Positions 1-8,254 of a stretch of DNA of 14,510 nucleotides are shown here, piece after piece; the stretch's first letter is position 1; every line of letters begins with the position of its first letter. The notes under the pieces were generated by a model that ran no database searches, was not told the DNA's origin, and saw only the letters and a program-made list of their open reading frames with translations. Position numbers and translations under genes: made by a program. The stretch comes from Parachlorella kessleri (taxonomy: Eukaryota; Chlorophyta; Trebouxiophyceae; Chlorellales; Chlorellaceae): assembly GCA_001598975.1 (NCBI GenBank), contig BBXU01000051.1, positions 1 to 14,510 of the forward strand. The letters are read 5' to 3'.

Positions 1-657
1 CCGGCGCGGGCGCGCGGCGTGTGGCACGGCAACCTGTAACAGTGGCCGGCTCAGTCTTTGGACGCACAGCTTGCCACACTGCATCATGGCCTTGACACAG
101 CCCTGAGACCCTGTGTGTTTGCCCGCTTCACGCTCTGCTGAACCGCAGCTGCCCCTCCCCCCCCCCCCTCCCTGGGCCAGGCTGCCGTGTCACTTCTACG
201 TGTCACACACATATCATCTTCTGCTGCACAGCCACTGATACTGCCAACATTTGAAAATCCAGCTTGCTGTGTGTGGCCCGCAGTTGGATGAAGCCTTTGA
301 GGAAGCCGGGCAGTCGGGTGGCGACAACAGTGGGGGTTGACTACTCTCGAACCTAACGGCGGCGATGCTTGTGGCCCTGCCTATTGGAGACCAGTTTCTG
401 CGTACTGACTGTTGGGTCTCGCGTAAAGCAAGTGTGCCTAGGCTGTGTGCTGACCTGAGCATGCCAAGCAGGGGTCTTGAGAGTGTGAACTTAAAGGCGA
501 CATGCAAGGCTCGGGATGGGCGGACATGGGAAACGCTTAGGCCATTGGTAAGGCATGGAGTGGTTAATATGGCCGCTCCTCGCAAGCCATTCAGACCAGC
601 GCAGCCAGCACACGGGCTTCAAGCTGCGCCATATTGCTCCAGGGATGGAAGCAGTAG
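1..657. other. Intergenic region left of the uL10 gene
   Basis: I see no convincing gene here. Open frames of up to about 125 codons exist on both strands, but none has recognisable protein character or splice-bounded exons. The first 30 bases are very GC-rich and are followed by a TGTAA, which would suit the 3' end of a plus-strand gene lying off the left edge. A run of about ten C follows near 157-170. If a left-hand gene does end here, it is convergent with the uL10 gene. Confidence 0.5.
35..39 (+). terminator. Possible poly(A) signal of a gene off the left edge
   Basis: This is TGTAA on the plus strand. The pentamer is the usual polyadenylation signal in chlorophycean algae. It follows a GC-rich stretch and precedes sequence without gene signals. 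A lone pentamer occurs often by chance. Confidence 0.3.
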
Positions 658-662
658 TTACA
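658..662 (-). terminator. Poly(A) signal of the uL10 gene
   Basis: This is TGTAA read on the minus strand, about 150 bases beyond the uL10 stop codon. Its position and spacing fit a chlorophycean polyadenylation signal for that transcript. Confidence 0.55.
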
Positions 663-809
663 ATTGTCGTCACACCCCACGCTCGCAATGCCCACCACCA
701 CAGCTTACTGACCGACCAGGCCTCACGGCTACAGATACACACACGTGACCGCCGGCACCAGGCGGCAACACCAGCACACCAGAAGAACGTAACTACCCAG
801 ACTGGTCAA

Positions 810-3632
810 TCACTCGGCGGCTGGTTTGGGGAGCACATCACCCACAACTAGGCTCTTGTCCTCCTCGGCATCCGCAAGGGCCTTGACACCATATGCCACC
901 TTTGTTGGCACCTGCTTGATGGCCACGGCCACCTTGGTTGGCACCTGCGCGGGAGGGCAGCAGCACGGACAGACTTTAGCATCCCATTCTGTCGGTAACG
1001 TCCACCCCTACCTCTCCGTTCGCGCTACCTGCCGCCACTGACACAGTCGGAATCGGCTCAGAGCCCTCCCTTCCTTGGCCAAGGCGGCAGCATGCCCTTC
1101 AGAGATCACAGAACAAGGCCGCAGCAAGCACGTTACTACGCCTCCCAGGGAGGAACTCAAACTGGTCTCATGGTGCTCCTTCTTACTGCCTCTTGGAGAC
1201 TACTTGTCTTAAAGAGGCAGCTACTAGCTCAGACACCCTAGTGCCAGGCCCCTTGCACGCCATGCTATACCATAGTCAGCACGAGGTGGACGGCCGTGAG
1301 GGACCATCAGGCGACCATTAACCATGCAAGGACCCACCCAGCCGTGGGTATCACATCGGCAACTCTGCCCCCTCCCCAACAACCCCGCACCCCGCCTGCC
1401 CAAGTCCAGCAGTGCACCACCACCACCAGCAGCAGAACAGCAGCTGCTGCTCTTGCTGCCGGTGCACTGACGGCCCAAGGTCGCGACTTGCTGACGCTGC
1501 ATGCCAGCCCACTTAAAGCGCGCGCACCTGCTGGATGAGGCGGGCAATGGTGGCGATGAGCTGCTTCTTGGTGGGAAGCTTCTCCAGCCGCTTCACCTCC
1601 TCATACGACAGAGCCTTGCCGCTCATCACGCCGCCTGCAACAAAGAGGCTTCAGCTCAGCTCAGGCTTACAGCTCATCAGCCCAAGAGCTCTGCCACACC
1701 ACCCGTGGCCGCCCAACACAGGAGCACCTTCCTCGGCCCATGCCACTCCTCTCGGCAGCGAGCCCATGAGTCCTTCTCAGTCTCATACAACCGCCGGGTG
1801 CCTGCCAACGCAGGCGCCGCGCCCTCCCCCACAGCCACACTGGCCAAGCTGGACCCTCAGCCCTCCAGGCCGCAACATAGAGTAGGTCGACCCACTGCAC
1901 AGGTCCAACTCATCTGCAGCCATACTCCCCTGCCTGTGCTTCCTTTAGTGCTGCTGCTTCACTGCCACTAATATACCACCCACACCTACAGACAGCACTC
2001 TAAATGTCTTTCCCCGCCCTCGCCCCCATGCTGTCCCCCACGCGGCGGTGCAGCCCGCCCACCCAGCCCTGCTGCTTACCAGAGACATCGATTGGCCGCG
2101 CCTTCTCCCTCTCCTCGCGTGGGATCTTCTCCTTCAGCTTGCTCTCAAAGTTGACATAGGCCTTCACTGACTCAGAAATATACTCCTCACCAATAAATAG
2201 CCAGGCATTGTCGCCCTGCACAAGCAGCACAGCATGCAGCATGTCAAGGTACAGCCACTGACTGTTGCAGAAGCCAATGGGTGCCTGGCAAGCTGGTCCT
2301 GGGCTAGCTGGTCCTGGGCTAGCTGGTCCTGGGCTTGCCAATTCGACACAGTCAGTGCAGTCCCTCGGCTGCTCTCTCCTCCATCTTTACTTCACAGTGC
2401 AATTCACTTAAGGAGATACGATTCCGGCTGGCAGGCAACGCGGCGCCTAGCACTGCCATGTACCCTCCTAGCCTACAACGGACGTATCTTACCCCTGCCA
2501 GTTGCCCATCCACCATCCACCCTGCCTGCCTTGACCAAACACAATGATACATACTGCTGCACCTCTGTGCACCCCAAAGTATATTTCCGCTTCCTCCACC
2601 TGCCCCCCTGCTTCTAGTCCCTCTTTGGCTGCTCTTCGCCCTGCCACTTAAAACCTCTTTGGGCATCACCCGCTTTCCCCTAGCCTGCACCTTGGCTGCG
2701 GGTTTGAGGTCCTGCCAGCCCTCCACCTCATCCGCTGCCCGCTTCAAGAGCGTGTTTTTGCAGACAATCAGCTTGGTCTCCTTGGGGAGGCTGCGCTTGA
2801 AGTCCTGGATCTGTTTGACCTGCGCACGCGGATTACAGCCCCCAGGGGGCAGGCTTGGGCGACTCTTTTCACGACAAGCGGTGATTTGGTACTCGGGCGC
2901 CGCGGGAGCACGTATATGACGCGGCTAAGCAGCATCCAATTGCGGCTCTCCGACACAGCTGTGTCCCCAGAGAAGGCGCCCAACAGGCCTGCGCGGCGGC
3001 TGCTGGCGGTCCCTGGCCGCAGGCAGCCGCTACTTCCACCAGCAGCTGCAAACTTGCTCACAATGGCTACGCGGCACTCTCCTGCCCCCTTCAAACCCAT
3101 GCGCACAGGGCTGCAGCTGCTCACCGAGAGGCCCTGGTAGCGTAGACCCACGACCACAGCGCTCTGCTGCAGGAGAGGCACCAGCTTGTCCACCGTCTCC
3201 TCCTTCCGCTGCCGGCTTAGCGCGTTCTCTATCTGCACCAGGCCAGGGTGAATAGCGCTCGAGCTGCTGCTGCTACCAGGAAGGCAAAGCCTGAAGGCTC
3301 AGCTTGCACTTCAGGGCCGGGCGTGCAGTGGTGGGTGGGCAGCTCCTCTCGGGACCACCGCTCCAGCCAAGGCTCTGAGGATGCCCCAGCTGCCAAGCCA
3401 CGCCTTGGTCTTACCTGGATAGTCTGAATCCTAAGCCTCTGCGGCGCTCTCTGGGCTGGCTGGAAGGCTGTCCTGCTAGCAACGTTGGACCTAAAGCCCA
3501 AGCACCTGCGTCACCAGCGTTCCAACATTTCAGCCTTGACTGTAGGGATATCTATTAAAGGACCGACTGACAATAAGCGATGCTCTCAAGCCTCCTGTAC
3601 CTGGTCTGCGGGGCAGTCATAGTGCCCATCAT
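810..3632 (-). CDS. Plastid ribosomal protein uL10 (L10), nuclear gene, seven exons
   Basis: This protein forms the base of the bL12 stalk on the large subunit of the chloroplast ribosome, where translation factors bind. On the minus strand the exons are 3632-3601, 3490-3415, 3232-3125, 2819-2691, 2215-2080, 1634-1528 and 944-810. All six introns are GT-AG and every phase matches. The product is 240 residues, a usual length for L10 plus a transit peptide. The recognisable L10 core starts at ALSRQRKEETVDKL and includes VGLRYQGLS, KQIQDFKRSLP, LIVCKNTLLKRA and GDNAWLFIGEE. It ends with the helix containing VPTKVAYGVKALAD, where bL12 binds in the family. The first 35 residues are rich in Arg, Ser, Ala and Gln and lack acidic residues, like a plastid transit peptide. 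The start is the first of two adjacent ATGs in a 32-base first exon, chosen because its donor phase joins the next exon exactly. The weakest parts are this first exon and the mitochondrial-versus-plastid choice; plastid fits the cyanobacterial-like core better. Confidence 0.88.
2286..2340. repeat. Three tandem 15-base units inside an inverted repeat, in a uL10 intron
   Basis: Three exact head-to-tail copies of AGCTGGTCCTGGGCT occupy 2291-2335. The block is bounded by TGGCAAGC at 2286-2293 and its perfect reverse complement GCTTGCCA at 2333-2340, so a hairpin could hold the array in its loop. It lies in the intron between the fourth and fifth uL10 exons. Confidence 0.85.
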
Positions 3633-3869
3633 TTTATCGCCAAACTTGGGGCTTTGCCCTCCCAGTTCCCCTACAACTGTAACGTTTACTTAAGTTAATG
3701 TAAAGTATCGAAGGGAGCGCAGTGAGTGGTACTTTGGCCACTAGGCACTATCCCTGGCTCCCATGAAATGCCAGGTTGTGTATTATGACACCCTTCACTG
3801 TTCAAGGCCCTCTCTTCCATCTGGCCCTCCCTCTTCTCCGCCCTTCTTGAGGTGTTGAGCGGCTTCACA
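3633..3869. promoter_or_regulatory. Shared divergent promoter between uL10 and eL43
   Basis: These 237 bases separate the two start codons, which point away from each other, so they must hold both 5' UTRs and both promoters. On the plus strand, 3808-3848 is a pyrimidine-rich tract just before the eL43 start, reminiscent of pyrimidine-rich leaders of ribosomal protein mRNAs. The AT-richer patch 3676-3706 contains the palindromes AACGTT and ACTTAAGT and two TGTAA pentamers (3678-3682, 3699-3703). I recognise no TATA box or named factor site. Confidence 0.65.
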
Positions 3870-5076
3870 ATGGTAAGAGCGCAGGAGAATGGACCTCAAA
3901 GCCCCGATGGTGGCGGGCTGTCATGTTGCTTGCATCTCGGTGTTAGCAACCTGTGTTTCACCATACTGAACTGATATATGAAGTATTGATGGGAAGAGAG
4001 GACACCCTGCCAAGGCATGGCGGCAGCCCTGCTAAGCGCTCATGCCTGGTGCTTTGCAGTCGAAGCGGACCAAGAAGGTCGGCATTGTGGGCAAGTACGG
4101 GACTCGCTATGGTGCGAGTCTGCGTAAGCAGATTAAGAAGATTGAGGTCAGCCAGCACTCCAAGTACTTCTGCACCTTCTGCGGCAAGGTGTGTGCGGAC
4201 GGGCAGTTTGGGTCGAGGGAGGTGGAACAGATCAGGCAGGGTCAGCTCGAGGAGAACTCAGGAGTGCACCGGCGCGTGTGAAGAATAAGTTGGAGCAGCA
4301 GCAGGAGGCCGCTTTGGCAGCACCGCAGACAGGCACCTTCAAGCAGCAAAGCAGCAGGCCGGAGCGCCCTGCCTGCAGTTGAGGTTCAAAACAGATGTGG
4401 CTTGTGTCAGCCGTGGCACTGGCTGTATATAGCATCCGGTGCCTGGGAAGTCTGCCGAGCACTGTCCCGGCCACGGAAGGCTTGCGCACTGTGGTCTTGC
4501 TGCAGGGCAGCGGCAGGATGATACCGCCCTATAGCCATGTACTGGAAGCGCAGCAAACGTCCCAACATGCAGACAGTGTGCAAGCAAACGCTGATGGGCG
4601 CCTTGCTCCTGCTGGGCCTGCTGCAGTTCTCCATGAAGCGCCAGGCTGTCGGCATCTGGCAGTGCAAGGCCTGCAAGAAGACCCTTGCTGGTGGCGCCTA
4701 CGTGTGCAAGTGAGTGGGCGGAAAGGGGGATATAAGTGGGCGATCTTGCGCATGGAAGCAGCAGCCTGGCAGCCCTGTGGCGGCTGCCGTCGTAGTGTGC
4801 TGGTGTACTAAGGTAATGGTGAGGGAATGAGAGTGCATGGATATCCTGGGTCTTGGCAGGGTGTCTTGGCAGGTAGGCAGCGCTGTCCCACTTGTACACA
4901 GACGTGTGCAGGTGCTGATAATTGAGTCGTCGGCCACTTATGCAGCATTTTTTGCCATTATCCCTTTATTCCTACGCATCCTGAGACTGTTTTTGTGGCC
5001 GCCTGCCTGCAGCACCGCCGCCGCCGTGACTGTCCGCTCCACCATCCGCCGTCTCCGCGAGCAGATTGAGAAGTAA
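3870..5076 (+). CDS. Cytosolic 60S ribosomal protein eL43 (L37a), four exons
   Basis: This is a small zinc-ribbon protein of the cytosolic large ribosomal subunit. The exons are 3870-3872, 4060-4188, 4627-4709 and 5013-5076, with GT-AG introns and consistent phases (0, 0, 2). The product is 92 residues, exactly the family length. Family hallmarks are [20 protein letters not shown] at residues 3-22, the zinc site C39-x2-C42 (CTFC) and C57-x2-C60 (CKAC), AVGIW before the second pair, and [13 protein letters not shown] near the C-terminus. The start codon stands alone in the first exon: ATG is followed at once by the donor GTAAGA. The next exon begins SKRTKK, so M-SKRTKK matches the known N-terminus. 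Longer frames starting at 4042 come from intron readthrough and should be ignored. No break or missing residue is seen. Confidence 0.96.
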
Positions 5077-5270
5077 GCAGCCAAACCCAGAACGGCAGCC
5101 GCTGCATCAGCAGCAGCCCAACCACTAGCCCAGCATGCAGGCGCCGTCGATGCCAGTGTTTTTGGGGCGCCGACCATGGCAGCCTTGGGGCAGCTTGTGC
5201 TTTGGCCTGCGAGCTGTGGAAGGCAACAGGGGGCGGCCAGCCACGGGCTGTGATGCTGCAACAGCAGACG

Positions 5271-5275
5271 TGTAA
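5271..5275 (+). terminator. Poly(A) signal of the eL43 gene
   Basis: This is TGTAA on the plus strand, about 195 bases after the eL43 stop codon, in the position expected of a chlorophycean polyadenylation signal. Confidence 0.65.
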
Positions 5276-6580
5276 CTCATGACGAGTGCTGTCAGGGAGG
5301 AGTGGAGTAGTGTAAAAGCAGTTGGCAGAGCTGTGCATTCCGCAGTGCCGGCTCTGGGCACTGGAGAAGAGGATGGTGTTCCTGGCTCAATCTGGGAGGT
5401 GGCGCCCCAGCAAGCATGCAGTGCACACGCCCGCACTTCCTGGGCGCTATCCGGTACAGGGTACGCTATGCCATCGTGGGGCATGTTGGCAGGCGCGGCA
5501 GGCCTGGACGGAGGGGCCTATCAGGCCGCTTGGCTTTCATAGTGGCCGGACGGGAGCGGCATTGCCTACACAGGGGTTTGTTGAGTGAGGCGGCCGGTGA
5601 GCCTTCATGGCAGATCCTGGATCATCTATCGGATAGTGTGGGTACATCTTTGCTCGACATCTGCCCTGGGGAGCTTCTCTTCTTCTCCCGCTTCCAGCAG
5701 GACCACAAGTCCAGGCTTGCCACAGGGGCAGGGAGAGGTCAAGGGGAAGCATATCCTGCAACTGCCCCAGCTGTGCGAGTTCAGGTGTTATACCCAGAGT
5801 TTATGCAAGACCCTACGCACAACTGCATCCATTCCAGACCAGCAGCTCATCCCAACCTTGCCTCTGCTCCCACTGCCTGCCACCCAAGACACCAGTGCTG
5901 CATCTACTCTTCCAGTTGCCTTAGCTTATCTTGGGGAGAGAACTACTGGCTCAGAACTCAGGCAAGACTCAGGCGCATTCTGCATCCAATCCTGGTCGTA
6001 CAGCTCAATTCTCACTCCCTGTCTGCATTACCTGCCACCCATGCTATCAGCGATGCGTGCTTTGCACGCCCTCCCTGTCGGACTTGGGTCACCCCGCAGA
6101 GCAGATTACACGAAGTGCAATGATGAACGTATGCTCTGAACGTAGTTGAGGCTCAGTGGGTACATAAGGGCAGCCTGGCAGCCTCCCAACAGCTTCATAA
6201 AGGTCTGCGTCCAACACTCTCAGGTCTCGTAAAGCAGAGACCAACTCCACTGCAAACTCCGTCCGGAGCTGCATGAATCTCCTCTTGCCCAAGTGGGCCC
6301 TCCCCCCCCTGCACAGGTGACTACTCAGTGGGTGTGCCTTCCAGCGGGGCAGCTCCAGGTCGTTTCAAGCTCCAGGCCAGCCCTCTCACACACCCGGGCA
6401 TGCTGTAGCCATCAGCATGTAGTCACGGGGGACTGGCAAGCCTGCTGCAGGATGGCGGTCACTGCATGGGCACATGCAAGGCGACGGGGAAAGTCAGTTT
6501 CGTACCCTCATGAAACCGCTACCACCCTGCCATGCAATGGGGAGGTGACAAAGCTGAGACTGTGCCACAGCGTTGTGCAG

Positions 6581-6647
6581 GAAACACATCTATGTGACAT
6601 ACCGGGACACCATGGCCAGTGTCTTCACAGGCAGGCAGAGGACAATG
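6581..6647 (+). other. Candidate internal exon, function unknown
   Basis: After the acceptor TTGTGCAG, one base plus 22 codons reads KHIYVTYRDTMASVFTGRQR and two more residues, then ATG followed by a GTAGTG donor. An alternative donor at 6670 extends it. The composition (aromatic, charged and hydrophobic residues mixed, no low complexity) is protein-like, but I do not recognise the family and could not connect it to neighbouring exons. Confidence 0.22.
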
Positions 6648-6766
6648 GTAGTGGCGTGTGCATGGCAAGGTGCTGAGGCGGCCATCAAATCAAGCCTGCA
6701 CTAGTAGTTGTGACACAAGCGGGGTGGCTGCAAGGCAACGAGACTGCCAGGCAGAGGCGTGCTTAC

Positions 6767-7180
6767 CTCCTTTGAGCCCCTCCTGGCGCATGCCAATGGA
6801 CGGCAGCACGTCCACAATATCAGGATTGCAGGGGCACCGCTGCTGAGCGTATGGTACTATGATCTGGCAGCAGCTGCAGAGGGGGAGGGGGAGGGGGAGG
6901 GGGAGAGGAGGGGGGCGAGCCCTGGCTCGGCTTATGTTATAAAAGAACCAGATACCTTCCCACCTCCCCAAGGTGGTGTGGGGTGGTTTGGGGTGGGACA
7001 AGCGCAATGGTCTGCACAGCGCACCAGCCAGTACACTAACTCAATTGCCAGCCAGCGCACTTACTGACAGTAACAGTGTGTGCACTCACCCACTGGATGG
7101 CAACGATGCCTGTTTCAGGAGGGCGGTCGACTGCTGAACTTGCCCAGGCGTTGGGGCTGCTGTGGCATTCCAGTCGTAGA
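6767..7180 (-). other. Two candidate minus-strand exons, function unknown
   Basis: On the minus strand, 7180-7090 reads from an acceptor (TATGTGCAG) to a strong donor (TGG followed by GTGAGT) and contains DRPPETGIVAIQW. The segment 6873-6767 follows a long C-rich pyrimidine tract ending CTGCAG, reads CPCNPDIVDVLPSIGMRQEG, and ends at a GTAAGC donor. Both have good splice sites, but the phases do not match directly (0 against 2) unless a weaker donor is used. They compete with plus-strand candidates in the same interval. Confidence 0.18.
6881..6916 (+). repeat. G-rich hexamer repeat (GGGGGA units)
   Basis: Four GGGGGA units are followed by GAGGA and a run of six G. At least four runs of four or more G lie within 36 bases, enough in principle for a G-quadruplex. 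On the minus strand it is a C-rich pyrimidine tract directly before a CTGCAG acceptor. Confidence 0.8.
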
Positions 7181-7552
7181 CTGCACATACCAGGGTAGCC
7201 AAACAGTAGTCTTTATGAGGCGTGCTCCAGACCAAGACCAACCTAGGCATACTCTTGCAGGGATAGCGCAAATAGGGACAGCACGGCGGCGCAGAGCACT
7301 TGTGCCGTCCGTGCCGCCCCGCGTGCAAGCGGCCCTGCCCTAACTGGCTAACAACCAATGGCCGCACCTGGACCCTGCCCCCCTGCTGCAAAACAGATCC
7401 GATGCATCAAGGCCCTTCAACCGCTCTATACTGACCCTGCTGGAATGCCTGCCTCTCCGGGTCGCAGGTGCCCAGAGCCTTCTGCGCGGCGGCAACGCAG
7501 TCGGACCCCGACCACACGCCGCCCTGGGCCTCCCCACAGGCATACCCTGCAG

Positions 7553-7867
7553 CAACCACCCAAAGACGCGTCGGTTCATGCTGGAGTTGGCATCAGTGCC
7601 ACTATCCCAGCCCTGGCAGTGCTGTCACACGTGCCGGCAGTGGCAACCTGTGTAGCCCTGCTACCTGCTTGCAGAAGGAGGCTTGCCAGCAAGGTTGCCA
7701 GCATAGATGTCATTTTTTGTTGTGCACGTGCAGGTGGGCCAGAGGACGGAGTTAACAAGGCTGACAAACCCTTGGACGTGCCCTTGGATGAGGACTCAAA
7801 AGGCGGGCCTGACTCACCCCTTGGACGAGCCAAAGGGTTTGACACGTCCGAAGCAGCGTTACGATGA
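7553..7867 (+). other. Candidate C-terminal coding segment, function unknown
   Basis: An acceptor-like CCCTGCAG is followed by 104 open codons and a TGA. The first part is hydrophobic (GISATIPALAVLSHVPAVAT, possibly one membrane segment) and ends in a basic patch. The last 40 residues are hydrophilic and acidic (DKPLDVPLDEDSKGGPDSPL). A 40-base GT-AG segment inside (7698-7737) could be a tiny intron, but its phases do not match. A TGTAA follows 279 bases after the stop. The family is not recognised, and the long open frame may be chance in GC-rich sequence. Confidence 0.22.
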
Positions 7868-8145
7868 TCACTCCCGCTGCACACATACAGCACACGTAAG
7901 ACGAAGCTCTCGATCAGGCAGGCCACCACCGTGACTGGCTTGCAGACTAGAGGTAGGGACACATTGCATGTCCATGACCATGGAGTGCTGACTTGAGCTT
8001 TAAAGCCAACCTAGCGATGGATTGGGAGGCCTCCTCCTAGGAGCTCTCCCAGTCATCCAAGGAGTCAGCCCACGTGGCTCGCAGTCTCTCCCGCCAAGGC
8101 GCGTGAAGTTTTCCTGGTGCAGTTGCATGCCTGGGCGATGATGAA

Positions 8146-8150
8146 TGTAA
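8146..8150 (+). terminator. Possible poly(A) signal before the F-box gene
   Basis: This is TGTAA on the plus strand, 105 bases before the start chosen for the F-box gene. If it is real, an unidentified plus-strand transcript ends here and the upstream in-frame ATGs at 8117 and 8138-8150 are unlikely to be used by the F-box gene. Confidence 0.3.
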
Positions 8151-8254
8151 GAATGTCTGATCAAAATAATTCTACAGCACCGCCTCGTCCCTTCCTTGGG
8201 CCAAGAAGTGACTCGCTGTGCACCCACTCCTGCCAAGCCTTGGCAGCAAGCACC

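Larger units (their letters stand above)
5277..8254. other. About 3 kb without a resolvable gene; candidate exons on both strands
   Basis: No complete gene model could be built. The stretch contains several short frames that look like protein and have usable splice sites, but they do not join into one chain and I recognise no domain in them. Plus-strand candidates lie near 5702-5785, 6316-6357, 6581-6669 and 7397-7867. Minus-strand candidates lie near 6303-6120, 6873-6767 and 7180-7090. A TGTAA at 8146-8150 favours a plus-strand transcript ending there. An unidentified multi-exon gene is plausible; non-coding sequence with chance frames is the alternative. Confidence 0.4.

Noticed and set aside
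157..170. C-rich run as a possible origin or telomere-like element
   Set aside because: It is a simple homopolymer-like run with no repeat unit or associated feature.
3229..3238. GTG start for the uL10 core at 3238
   Set aside because: A nuclear gene would rarely start at GTG. The sequence is the GTGCAG acceptor, and the upstream exon joins in phase.
4042..4281. Single-exon frame starting at an ATG at 4042 that includes most of eL43
   Set aside because: Its first residues come from the intron before the acceptor at 4059 and its tail from readthrough past the donor at 4189. The four-exon model gives the exact 92-residue family protein.
5416..6123. Plus-strand open frame of 235 codons
   Set aside because: It has no recognisable domain, contains internal acceptor-like pyrimidine tracts, and its composition shifts along its length. 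It is probably a chance frame containing at most one short exon.
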